Assembly (NCBI GenBank): GCA_002336485.1
Contig: DDCZ01000055.1
Coordinates: 74,134 to 138,133, forward strand
DNA from: Flavobacteriales bacterium UBA1993
Lineage (GTDB): Bacteria > Bacteroidota > Bacteroidia > Flavobacteriales_G > Salibacteraceae
Reading direction: 5' to 3'
Length of the DNA stretch: 64,000 bases
Made by a program: the position numbers and the translations under genes. Positions 56,582 through 64,000 of the stretch are shown one piece after another; positions within the stretch are counted from its first letter, which is position 1; every line of letters begins with the position of its first letter. The notes beneath the pieces were generated by a model. The model was not told where the DNA came from. It was given only the letters and a program-made list of their open reading frames with translations, and did no database searches.

Positions 56582-58681
56582 TTACCCCAATTCTTGAAGC
56601 GGAACTCGGATGCTGGCAATGGTACCGCCTGGTTCACTTGAGTCGTAACTCACCTGGCCGTTCACGGCGCTTGCCCGAGAGAAGATATTGTTCATCCCAA
56701 TTCCACCATCTGACTTGCCTCCCTTCACTTCGAAGCCCTTACCGTTATCCTCCACGTGAAGCACAACATGGGTTTTGGTTCGAACGAGCTGAATGAACAC
56801 TTCGTTGGCACCGCTGTGCTTCAAAATATTGTTCACCAATTCTTGACAGATACGATACAATCCAATCTCGATTGACTTATCGATGCGTTGCTCACCAAAG
56901 CCAAAATGCTCGAAGGAATAATTGATATCTGAGACTCCAATTGTCTTCTGGATCATATCCTCTAAAGCTGTAACCAAACCAGCTTCTTCCAAGGCGCGTG
57001 GCATCATTTGATGGCTGATACTTCGCGCTTCCTGTGCCGCGGCATCAATATTCTCGAGATGCGAACTAAACAATCCCTTTTGTGCCGATTCCAATTCTGC
57101 GGCATTCATAGCCGATTGGACTCCCAATTTTAGCGCGGCTAAAGATTGAACCACACCGTCGTGTAAATCCTTGGCTATTCGCTGGCGCTCGTTCTCTTCC
57201 GCATGAATGGTAGCGTCTATCATCGTTTTTCGGAAATCCAGCTCCTGCCTAGCTAGCCTAGCTTCCACACGTCGTTGCCGCTGCAAATACATTATGCCTC
57301 CGCCTCCGGCGATCAACACAAGCGCTAAAATCAATCCGACGATCCAACTTCGTTGATTGGAAAGTGAAAGTTCGGCTTGAGCATTCTTCTCGGCCAATTG
57401 AGCAATGGATTTTTCCTTCTCTAAAACGGAAAATTCGGTTTGCAAGGTTGCGATCTGTTCCACCCTCTTTTCATCCATTGCCTTATCCTTTGCGTCCCGC
57501 GATTTGCTATAGAAATTCAGCGCCTTCTCAAAATCCTCTAACTCAATATAATAATCCGAAAACCCAGAATAGGCCTGCTCCAGCGCATAATATGATTCGA
57601 TTTGTTGAGCCACGAATAGCGCGCTATCAAACATGGATTTCGCATCATCCAATTGCTTTAAGCTAATGTTGCTCCAACCCATATTGGCATATAGTCTACT
57701 AATCTCAGTTGAATCTTTCAGGTGTATTGCGAGCTCCAGACCATATTTGAAATGGCGTTGGGCTTTTTGATAATCCCCTGAGTAATAAGCCGCATTGGCA
57801 ATATTGTTTTCCGCCCAAAGACCACCTTGTATGTTGTCAGTTTGAGCATAAACTGTCTTTGCATGTTCAAAATAAATCGAAGCCGAATCCCATTCTTGCA
57901 ATCTGAGATACAATTTTCCAATGCCGATATAAGAACTTGCAATTTGGTTTTGATCGCCAATTTCTAGCTTCAATTCTAGGCTAAGGCTGTGGTACTTCCT
58001 TGCTAATTTTGTGTCTCCAAGGTCCTCCGCAATAATGCCAATATTGTTATACGTTTTCGCAAGGTTAATGGTATCCAAAAGCTGCAAATAGACTTCGGCC
58101 GACTTTGCATAAAACAGCATTGCACTATCAAGCCTATTGTTAAGCTGATAGACGCTTCCTTTGGAGAATAAGCTACGTCCATAAATTGCATTATTAGAAT
58201 TATTCTGTGCTAGAAAAATTGCACTGTCAGCAGCTCTTAGGGCGTTCTGATATTCCGCGTTGAACCTATAGGTAGTGGCCAAGTTAATGTAGCATTCGGC
58301 TTCGATCAATATGGACAGATCTTTCGCGTTCGAAATACATTTTCGGCAATAATTTTTGGCCTCTCCCACGCGGCGCAATGAAGCATATTCTGCGCTCAGC
58401 AAGTCTGCACACAGGAGAACGCCTATTTCATCTTGCGATTCTTGAAAATTTTCGAGAAGCTGGGCCCAAATCTCGATGCGCTTTTCTGGAATATCGTTCG
58501 GAGATTTAACGGCCATTAAATAAGCGTTCCAATCTCCTGTTGACTGATCAATTAACAACGCCAATTCAGCACGATCACCATTTCCCGATTCGCGTAATTT
58601 CAGCGCTCGTTGATCCACCGATTGAGCCGTTAAGGCAATGTGCCAAAGGCAAAAGCCAATCGATATGATCGCTCTAATCAT
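56582..58681 (-). CDS. TPR-containing sensor histidine kinase, paralogue
   Basis: 699 residues with the same plan as the downstream gene. It has a signal peptide (to about residue 20), TPR helices at about 60-420 (AKTYNNIGIIAEDLG, QAYSGFSDYYIELEDFEKAL), a coiled segment, a membrane helix (about 448-468, IVGLILALVLIAGGGGIMYL), the HisKA_3 motif ENERQRIAKDLHDGVVQSL with His507, and the HATPase motifs ICQELVNNILKHSGA, DNGKGF and GGIGMNNI. The kinase cores are much more alike than the TPR parts, so the sensing halves have diverged. It starts 5 nt after the stop of the carboxylase gene, so transcription is probably joint. Confidence 0.92.
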   Translation of the reverse strand: MIRAIISIGFCLWHIALTAQSVDQRALKLRESGNGDRAELALLIDQSTGDWNAYLMAVKSPNDIPEKRIEIWAQLLENFQESQDEIGVLLCADLLSAEYASLRRVGEAKNYCRKCISNAKDLSILIEAECYINLATTYRFNAEYQNALRAADSAIFLAQNNSNNAIYGRSLFSKGSVYQLNNRLDSAMLFYAKSAEVYLQLLDTINLAKTYNNIGIIAEDLGDTKLARKYHSLSLELKLEIGDQNQIASSYIGIGKLYLRLQEWDSASIYFEHAKTVYAQTDNIQGGLWAENNIANAAYYSGDYQKAQRHFKYGLELAIHLKDSTEISRLYANMGWSNISLKQLDDAKSMFDSALFVAQQIESYYALEQAYSGFSDYYIELEDFEKALNFYSKSRDAKDKAMDEKRVEQIATLQTEFSVLEKEKSIAQLAEKNAQAELSLSNQRSWIVGLILALVLIAGGGGIMYLQRQRRVEARLARQELDFRKTMIDATIHAEENERQRIAKDLHDGVVQSLAALKLGVQSAMNAAELESAQKGLFSSHLENIDAAAQEARSISHQMMPRALEEAGLVTALEDMIQKTIGVSDINYSFEHFGFGEQRIDKSIEIGLYRICQELVNNILKHSGANEVFIQLVRTKTHVVLHVEDNGKGFEVKGGKSDGGIGMNNIFSRASAVNGQVSYDSSEPGGTIASIRVPLQELG

Positions 58682-58686
58682 GTTCC

Positions 58687-60228
58687 TTATAAAGGAATGT
58701 TTCCGTGTTTTTTACGTGGTAAGCTCACCGCCTTGTTTTCGAGCATTTCGAAGGATCGAATCAATTTTTCCCTTGTCTGTTCAGGTCGAATGACTTCATC
58801 AATGTACCCTCGAGCGGCGGCATTATACGGATTGGCAAAAAGCTCAGCGTACTCCTGTTCCTTCTCTTTCCATTTCACCTCCTTATCGGGCGCCTCGTTA
58901 ATTTCCTTTTTGAAAATAATCTCTGCAGCTCCCTTTGCTCCCATAACCGCAATTTCAGCAGTTGGCCAAGCAAAATTCATGTCAGCTCCGATATGCTTCG
59001 AGTTCATAACATCGTATGCTCCTCCGTAGGCCTTACGTGTAATCACTGTCACCCGCGGCACTGTGGCTTCACTAAAGGCATACAATAATTTGGCTCCGTT
59101 TGTAATAATGGCGTTCCATTCTTGATCTGTTCCTGGAAGGAATCCAGGTACGTCTTCAAACACGAGTAATGGAATGTTGAAACTGTCGCAAAAGCGAACA
59201 AATCGAGCTCCTTTCTTGGATGAGTTAACGTCCAACACACCTGCAAGTACGGCAGGCTGATTCGCCACCACACCGATGGATCTACCCGCCAAACGGGCGA
59301 AACCGACTACAATATTTTCAGCGTAATCCTTGTGTACTTCTAGGAAAGTATCCGAGTCCAATGTTTCCTGAATAACATCGCGAATATCGTACGGTTGATT
59401 TGGATTGGCTGGAATGACATCGTTCAGTGTGGGTCGCGACTCGTTTCCAGAATTGTATGGTAGCCGTGGCGCCTCTTCTTCACAATTCGAAGGCATGTAT
59501 TGGATCAATTGCTTCAGATGCTCGATGGCATCCACCTCGTTTTCACATGCGAAATGCGTCACTCCTGATTTTGCGGCGTGCGTGTCAGCTCCGCCCAATT
59601 CCTCCGCAGTTACATCTTCGTTCGTAACCGTTTTCACCACGTTAGGGCCGGTAACAAACATGTAACTCGTGTTCTCCACCATTAAAATGAAATCGGTCAA
59701 GGCCGGAGAGTATACTGCACCACCTGCACAAGGGCCCATGATGGCGCTGAGCTGTGGAATAACCCCGCTACTCATTGTATTTCGATAAAAAATATCGGCG
59801 TAGCCTCCTAAGGAAACAACTCCTTCTTGAATTCGAGCACCACCCGAATCGTTTAATCCAATGATTGGCGCTCCATTCTTCATGGCTAAATCCATGACAT
59901 TGCAGATCTTTTTTGCATGAGATTCTGCGAGTGATCCGCCTAAGACAGTAAAATCCTGAGAAAAAGCATAAACCAATCTTCCGTCTATTTTCCCATAACC
60001 TGTCACCACTCCATCGCCAAGAAACTTTTGTTTATCCAGGCCAAAATTGGTTGACCTATGCTGCACCAACATTCCGATTTCCTCAAATGATCCGCTATCA
60101 AACAATATGTCTAACCTTTCTCGAGCGGTCAATTTTCCTTTTGCGTGCTGCGCGTCAATTCGCTTTTGTCCTCCTCCGAGTTTCGCTTCTTCTATCTTCT
60201 GATTGAGTTTATCAATGCGTTCTTTCAT
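58687..60228 (-). CDS. Acyl-CoA (propionyl/methylmalonyl-type) carboxylase beta subunit
   Basis: 513 residues, both halves of the carboxyltransferase fold in one chain. N-terminal features are GKLTARERLDILFD, QDFTVLGGSLAESHAKKI, GLNDSGGARIQEGV and GPCAGGAVYSPALTDF. C-terminal features are LVFEDVPGFLPGTDQE, RKAYGGAYDVMNSKHIGAD and FANPYNAAARGYIDEVI. This is the PccB type used for propionyl-CoA carboxylation (with a biotin subunit not in this window) or as part of a sodium pump; it is not the AccD of the accB-accC set. It leads a likely three-gene transcript with two histidine kinases, an unexpected pairing. A promoter box lies 38 nt upstream. Confidence 0.92.
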   Translation of the reverse strand: MKERIDKLNQKIEEAKLGGGQKRIDAQHAKGKLTARERLDILFDSGSFEEIGMLVQHRSTNFGLDKQKFLGDGVVTGYGKIDGRLVYAFSQDFTVLGGSLAESHAKKICNVMDLAMKNGAPIIGLNDSGGARIQEGVVSLGGYADIFYRNTMSSGVIPQLSAIMGPCAGGAVYSPALTDFILMVENTSYMFVTGPNVVKTVTNEDVTAEELGGADTHAAKSGVTHFACENEVDAIEHLKQLIQYMPSNCEEEAPRLPYNSGNESRPTLNDVIPANPNQPYDIRDVIQETLDSDTFLEVHKDYAENIVVGFARLAGRSIGVVANQPAVLAGVLDVNSSKKGARFVRFCDSFNIPLLVFEDVPGFLPGTDQEWNAIITNGAKLLYAFSEATVPRVTVITRKAYGGAYDVMNSKHIGADMNFAWPTAEIAVMGAKGAAEIIFKKEINEAPDKEVKWKEKEQEYAELFANPYNAAARGYIDEVIRPEQTREKLIRSFEMLENKAVSLPRKKHGNIPL

Positions 60229-60265
60229 GCTGTCTATTTTGGACTTTTATTCCTTCCGGCGGCCA

Positions 60266-60273
60266 CAAAGTTA
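60266..60273 (-). promoter_or_regulatory. Predicted -7 box for the carboxylase-kinase operon
   Basis: The minus strand reads TAACTTTG, 37 nt before the ATG at 60228, giving a leader near 31 nt. Confidence 0.5.
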
Positions 60274-60289
60274 TTCGTCAAACCATGAG

Positions 60290-60325
60290 AAAAAAGAAAA
60301 TCCCGCTCATCGTGTTGAACGGGAC
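60290..60325 (-). terminator. Terminator after the 293-aa barrel gene
   Basis: On the minus strand GTCCCGTTC and GAGCGGGAT form a 9-bp stem (two G-U) around an 8-nt loop, followed by TTTTCTTTTTT. It lies 26 nt past the stop at 60352. Confidence 0.75.
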
Positions 60326-60351
60326 TTTCAGCAACCTAACTAAACAGCATT

Positions 60352-61233
60352 CTAAAACATTATTTGCACCCCAACATCAAAGGGGTTCAGCGCTACGGTC
60401 TTATTGGATTCGAACAAAGTATTTAGACCATATGTCGCCACTAAATTTATTGGGCCATATCCCATTGAAGCAATGGCGTGAAAGAGAAGCGGATTGAGGT
60501 CATAATCTGATTTGATCCGTGGTTTAAATGTTTGGCCTCCAAAATTGTACTGCTGCTTGAGCTTAGAAGCGATGCGCCAAGAAACTTGACCTCCTGCTGC
60601 AAATCGAAACGCCTTGCTCTCATCTTTATGGGTGCTAAAGCCTAGCATTAACGGGGCAGTCAAGTAGGTGGCTCTTAATTTGTTTTTGTCGAGAAGTATG
60701 GTTGAATCCACGCTTGCACTCAAAGGGTCCGTATTCAAGAGCGTCGTGTATTTATTCTTAAACGTATAGTTGGCAAAGTGCATTCCCAATCCCGTCACCA
60801 ATTCGATATGCTGCTTATAAAGTCTAAAATCCTTTTCAAGAAGGTTCACATCTACACACACACTTTTACCGTAATCCAATTCAAGAAATCTATGTGAAGC
60901 AGGGAGTGGTAATCCTTCATTCGAAAGAAATCCATTTACCCCAATTCGCACTCCTGCCCAATGCGAAACATTATCCCCTTGGTTGTCTTTATAATAAGTG
61001 GTGTCGTCCTTCACCTCGGTATCCACTACAATCTTTTTTGGCTCGTTTCTCTCGTTGCTAAGCACAATTATCTTCATGCCAGCGACCTTTACTATGGTAG
61101 AGTCTTGGCCTTTTTTCGGTGTGATCACCACTTCAACAGAGTCTGTTTTTAAGCTATCTGTATTGTTGGTTTGAGCATTTAATCCCACGGTTGTAAGAGC
61201 GATTAAAGCTATGGTAAGTGCGAGTTTCATCAT
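60352..61233 (-). CDS. Outer-membrane beta-barrel protein, paralogue of the 48381 gene
   Basis: 293 residues. A signal peptide ends near GLNAQ (about residue 21). A 75-residue charged Thr/Asp/Lys-rich part follows (DSLKTDSVEVVITPKK), with no clear fold. The C-terminal 200 residues are beta-barrel-like with strands such as VRIGVNGFLSN, FRFAAGGQVSWRIASK and INLVATYGLNTLFE, and the chain ends in VGVQIMF. It resembles the 232-residue barrel at 48381 but has the extra N-terminal region. It may be located in the outer membrane with the charged segment in the periplasm. It is monocistronic. Confidence 0.7.
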   Translation of the reverse strand: MMKLALTIALIALTTVGLNAQTNNTDSLKTDSVEVVITPKKGQDSTIVKVAGMKIIVLSNERNEPKKIVVDTEVKDDTTYYKDNQGDNVSHWAGVRIGVNGFLSNEGLPLPASHRFLELDYGKSVCVDVNLLEKDFRLYKQHIELVTGLGMHFANYTFKNKYTTLLNTDPLSASVDSTILLDKNKLRATYLTAPLMLGFSTHKDESKAFRFAAGGQVSWRIASKLKQQYNFGGQTFKPRIKSDYDLNPLLFHAIASMGYGPINLVATYGLNTLFESNKTVALNPFDVGVQIMF

Positions 61234-61325
61234 GTCTTTAGAATTATTGATTTACCGTTTGCGGTAATTTGGAAGTAGGACGGGGACGTCGAACAAAAGT
61301 TACAGGTGGAGTAAAAAAAAGTGAA

Positions 61326-62369
61326 TCAATTTGCTTTGTACGTAATGCGTTTAAATTCTATGGCACCAGCCATCAGGCTAAACGTTTTCTTCTCATCATC
61401 GCCCATCGATGTATTTAGGGCAATCTGATCGTTTTGTTGGATTATCTTTTTTGCGCTCTCCTTTAACAGCGCCTTAGTAGTAGATGCTTTGCCCGGCTCG
61501 ACCCCTAAAAATTCTTGACCCAGAAACTGTCCGATTGAAAGCGCTTCTTGAGCCGGAACGGATGCATACGTGACCATGCCCTCAACGGGACTAGGCAACT
61601 CAAAGGTCAACGACGGTAAATCGCGTTGTGCTGGTGCCGTAGGCTCCCAACCCGAACCAATATCAGCGAGTGCTGCCAACGTTTGAATGGATCCGCGATA
61701 TAGATTATTCAGTTCTTCCAATTCAGGCTGGGGTGCAACTTCAATCGCTGCAAATTGCATTTCCTTTTCTTCCTGTATTGAAGAGGCTTCGATAACGGGG
61801 ATCGAAAGGGCCACATAATCCCGTGTTGTTTTTCTTGGAGTATACAGCTCGGAGTCGAATACATTCCAAACAGAGAACAGTCCGAACAATATCAATATAG
61901 ACGCTGCAATTCGAAGTGCGGGTGATTCGGAATACGACCAGAGCGGCAATGTTTTGGTGAGACTTGAGGTGCTTCCAAATGTGACCGCGAGATCGGGCTC
62001 AACCTTGGTTTTTTGATAAAGCGCGTAATCCGAGGCCAAAAATTTGTTTTCACGCACGAAGGCCGCAGCCGCCTTCTTCATTTCAGGGTTCAAATCTTCG
62101 TCTACGGAAAGCGAAAAAATCGACTCATAATTCTCTTCGTTGACCCCTTCAACCTCCATTGGTTTTAGCATAAACTGCTCTGAATCAACCGAGGGTGCGC
62201 CAGAATGCAAAAACAGTTCTGCATCAGACAATCCATCAATTTCGATCGCTATCTCCGGATTTGCAATCAGAAAAGCATCAAACTCCAGCTTCAAATCATC
62301 GCTCATAGTGCCCTCTAAGAAGTCGAGCACGTATGCCTCATAATTTGATATGTTGATTGGAGATGTCAT
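61326..62369 (-). CDS. Putative anti-sigma factor (membrane-spanning), partner of the ECF sigma
   Basis: 347 residues. The first 40 (NYEAYVLDFLEGTMSDD) match the short N-terminal pattern of Bacteroidota anti-sigma-type proteins that lie behind ECF sigma genes. Residues 41-150 are helical and acidic. One membrane helix lies at about 152-170 (IAASILILFGLFSVW), and the remaining 175 residues would be periplasmic; they lack an obvious FecR domain. The ATG overlaps the sigma stop as ATGA, so translation is coupled and a stoichiometric pair is likely. No Zn-binding HxxxCxxC motif is present. The anti-sigma role is inferred from position and topology. Confidence 0.65.
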   Translation of the reverse strand: MTSPINISNYEAYVLDFLEGTMSDDLKLEFDAFLIANPEIAIEIDGLSDAELFLHSGAPSVDSEQFMLKPMEVEGVNEENYESIFSLSVDEDLNPEMKKAAAAFVRENKFLASDYALYQKTKVEPDLAVTFGSTSSLTKTLPLWSYSESPALRIAASILILFGLFSVWNVFDSELYTPRKTTRDYVALSIPVIEASSIQEEKEMQFAAIEVAPQPELEELNNLYRGSIQTLAALADIGSGWEPTAPAQRDLPSLTFELPSPVEGMVTYASVPAQEALSIGQFLGQEFLGVEPGKASTTKALLKESAKKIIQQNDQIALNTSMGDDEKKTFSLMAGAIEFKRITYKAN

Positions 62370-62866
62370 AGTACCAGGTCGAGTCGACCGATGTAGTTTT
62401 TCAATTTTTGCCTTCCTCTAAAGATGTAGACCTTCACTTGGCTCAAGCTCAATTCGGTCATCTCAGCGATTTCTTCATAATTGTATCCCTCATAATCTCG
62501 AAGAAGAATAACTGCCTTTTGGATTTTCGGCAAGGTGTCCAAGGCCTCATGTAATACTTCTTTCAAGTCATGCGCCGGCTGGTTCGTCGTTAATCGAACC
62601 CCTGCATCCTCCACATCGGAATAGCGCTTGCCTTTTCGGTATAGATCAATCACTTTATGGTGCGCCGTTGTAAATAAATATGATTTCACCTTCTCTTGAT
62701 TCACTTGATCCTTTCGCTCCCATAATTTTGAAAACGCGTCTTGCACCACATCCTGGGCATCGTCGCGATTCTTACACATGGAATATGCGAATCGAAACAA
62801 GCCATCGGCGTGCTCTTTTACAATTTGGTTATACGCTTTTGTATTCAAAAGATTATCGGGTTGCAA
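62366..62866 (-). CDS. ECF-type RNA polymerase sigma factor
   Basis: 166 residues. Region 2 has HADGLFRFAYSMCKNRDDAQDVVQDAF and LWERKDQV; region 4 has LDTLPKIQKAVILLRDYEGYNYEEIAEM and QVKVYIFRGRQKLKNYI. No extra domain is present, as usual for ECF sigmas. The start is a TTG at 62866; no ATG is in frame before region 2. A TAnnTTTG box lies 77 nt upstream, so the leader is about 70 nt, longer than those of its neighbours. The target genes are unknown. Confidence 0.93.
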   Translation of the reverse strand: MQPDNLLNTKAYNQIVKEHADGLFRFAYSMCKNRDDAQDVVQDAFSKLWERKDQVNQEKVKSYLFTTAHHKVIDLYRKGKRYSDVEDAGVRLTTNQPAHDLKEVLHEALDTLPKIQKAVILLRDYEGYNYEEIAEMTELSLSQVKVYIFRGRQKLKNYIGRLDLVL

Positions 62867-62942
62867 TGATCAGACGTCATTCTACGATGAAAGTTACAGC
62901 AGCTGAAAAAAATATTTCATCCATCGTGTAGACGTTACAGTC

Positions 62943-62950
62943 CAAAGGTA
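62943..62950 (-). promoter_or_regulatory. Predicted -7 box for the sigma/anti-sigma operon
   Basis: The minus strand reads TACCTTTG, 77 nt before the TTG at 62866. It lies 7 bp from the -7 box of the divergent KtrA gene, so the two promoters interleave. Confidence 0.4.
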
Positions 62951-62957
62951 AATGCTG

Positions 62958-62965
62958 TAGGTTTG
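62958..62965 (+). promoter_or_regulatory. Predicted -7 box for the KtrA-type gene
   Basis: TAGGTTTG lies 17 nt before the ATG at 62983. Confidence 0.45.
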
Positions 62966-62982
62966 CGAAAAATTATCCAACG

Positions 62983-63678
62983 ATGGGGGGAAGATATGCG
63001 GTAATTGGTTTAGGGCAATTTGGTAGAGCAATTGCTTCGGTACTGTCTGCTAAAGGCGCTGAGGTAATCGCCATAGACAACAGTCCAAATCACATAGAGT
63101 CGATGAAGGACGATGTCGCACTTGCTATATGCATGGACGCCACCGACCGAAAGGCATTAATTGCGCATGGCATTAACGAAGTGGATGCCGTAGTTCTGGC
63201 CATAGGAAAGGATTTTGAGGCACAGCTATTGTGCGCTGCCCACTTACTGGAAATGAATTCGAAGCGAATCATTGCTCGTTCGCACGGCAAACATCAGCGA
63301 ATGATTCTCGAACGTATCGGAGTCAGTGAAATTCTAACACCAGAAGATGAGGTCGGAAAAATTGTTGCCGAACGTCTTATAAATCCAAGTATACTCAGCT
63401 TTCTTGAGCTTCCCGACGATTTTGAAATCGTCGAAATTCGGGCGCCAAAACGCATTATCAATCGCTCACTGGAAGACATTGGCCTTCGAGATAAGTACAA
63501 ACTCACGGTTATTACCATTAAACGTGAATTCAAGGAAATCAAGAATGGTGAAACGGTTATTGAACAGCATGTCTTAGGCGTCCCTAGCTCTAAAACCATG
63601 ATCACTGAAAACGACACACTGATGATTTTTGGACAAGTAAAGGATATTCATCGCTTTACAGATATCAACGAAACCTGA
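62983..63678 (+). CDS. KtrA/TrkA-type potassium uptake regulatory subunit
   Basis: 231 residues. The N-terminal RCK/TrkA-N Rossmann domain has GLGQFG (residues 9-14), IDNSPNHIE and DAVVLAIG. A C-terminal TrkA-C domain follows (about 140-225, with LPDDFEIVEIRAP and ITENDTLMIFGQ). Such proteins form rings that bind nucleotide and gate a KtrB/TrkH-type K+ channel at the inner face of the membrane. No channel gene is next to it in this window. The short N-terminus (MGGRYAVIGL) makes the start secure. Confidence 0.92.
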   Translation: MGGRYAVIGLGQFGRAIASVLSAKGAEVIAIDNSPNHIESMKDDVALAICMDATDRKALIAHGINEVDAVVLAIGKDFEAQLLCAAHLLEMNSKRIIARSHGKHQRMILERIGVSEILTPEDEVGKIVAERLINPSILSFLELPDDFEIVEIRAPKRIINRSLEDIGLRDKYKLTVITIKREFKEIKNGETVIEQHVLGVPSSKTMITENDTLMIFGQVKDIHRFTDINET

Positions 63679-63763
63679 TTTAGGCCTCCTATTCATGCGG
63701 GATTAGAATTGAAGGGCTCCTGTCTATTGGTTATTTTCGTTTGCCTAACTAAGACCGTATTGC

Positions 63764-64000
63764 ATGAAGATACTTAGACTCGCGATCCTTGCTTCGCTTA
63801 TTTCTCAATTTGCCAGTGCGCAGGCTCCTTGCGCCCAGCATATAATCGAAGCTCAAATGCGCGCGGCCGACCCGCAACTTGAAATCGCGTTCCAATCGTT
63901 TCAAAGCGAAGTCTTTACCAACCAGAACAATCACGCCAGCAGAGCGGACCTGCTCATTATTCCTGTGGTCTTTCATATCATTCACGACAACGGTCCTGAA
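63764..64000 (+). CDS. Secreted protein N-terminus, likely M43 (cytophagalysin-type) metalloprotease; cut by window edge
   Basis: 79 residues are visible and the frame continues past the window. A signal peptide MKILRLAILASLISQFASAQ is followed by a pro-region and then IIPVVFHIIHDNG (residues 66-78). That strand opens the catalytic domain of pappalysin/M43 family proteases and related T9SS cargo in Bacteroidota. The zinc motif HExxHxxGxxH would lie beyond the edge, so the family call is tentative. The 85 bp upstream contain TATTTTCG, one base from the -7 consensus. Confidence 0.55.
   Translation, partial: MKILRLAILASLISQFASAQAPCAQHIIEAQMRAADPQLEIAFQSFQSEVFTNQNNHASRADLLIIPVVFHIIHDNGPE

Noticed and set aside
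63749..63985. 78-residue minus-strand frame at the right edge
   Set aside because: The + strand at 63764 carries a signal peptide and an M43-like segment, so the minus frame is the shadow.

Overview
The window reads as a chromosomal segment of a marine or freshwater-type Bacteroidota, most likely order Flavobacteriales. The evidence is: two kinds of type IX secretion (T9SS) C-terminal sorting domain, a PorP/SprF protein beside a giant SprB-repeat adhesin, start codons with little or no Shine-Dalgarno sequence, and at least fourteen exact copies of the Bacteroidota -7 promoter box TAnnTTTG just ahead of genes. I see no transposase, integrase, phage gene or CRISPR array. The region looks like stable core genome with large secreted-protein genes between housekeeping genes.

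Layout. 1-1100: a small lipoprotein gene, then about 350 bp of intergenic repeats that fold as RNA hairpins, then tRNA-Gln(UUG). 1180-3185: a NodB-type deacetylase and a CstB-like persulfide dioxygenase/rhodanese fusion. 3278-17978: PorP/SprF-like protein and a 4,580-residue SprB-type adhesin (21% of the window). 18262-21702: lepA, metF, ribE. 21706-24426: a second T9SS type B surface protein that shares its N-terminal domain with the giant adhesin. 24558-30284: pdxA followed by the yceD-rpmF-plsX-fabH-accB-accC lipid-synthesis run. 30331-35097: a third T9SS type B protein with 15 Ig/PKD-like repeats. 35154-40448: dxs, purQ, two small membrane-protein genes and purD. 40560-48280: a thioredoxin-like protein, an orphan LuxR-type response regulator, a GT-C-like membrane protein, and hemH-pabB-tilS coupled by TAATG junctions. 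48381-53609: an outer-membrane barrel and two tandem FG-GAP proteins with T9SS type A tails. 53667-60228: a GT2 glycosyltransferase, then an acyl-CoA carboxylase beta subunit in a likely operon with two paralogous TPR histidine kinases. 60352-64000: a second barrel protein, an ECF sigma factor with its putative anti-sigma partner, a KtrA-type K+ channel regulator, and the start of an M43-like secreted protease.

How the genes relate. The secreted proteins (five with T9SS tails, plus the PorP partner) point to a cell surface built for adhesion and gliding or attachment. The lipid run supplies malonyl-CoA (accB, accC), the first condensation (fabH) and acyl-phosphate (plsX). dxs and pdxA connect through 1-deoxyxylulose-5-phosphate to isoprenoids and pyridoxal phosphate. 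Regulation in the window includes one ECF sigma pair and two LiaS/NarX-like TPR kinases without an adjacent response regulator; the only LuxR-type regulator here lies about 12 kb away.

The least explained items are (a) the tandem structured-RNA repeat beside tRNA-Gln, whose two copies keep their pairing despite sequence change, and (b) the architecture of the giant adhesin: NIDO-like domains inserted at the same point inside single SprB repeats, and repeat subfamilies marked by coupled extra cysteine pairs. All function calls rest on reading motifs by eye; no database search was run.
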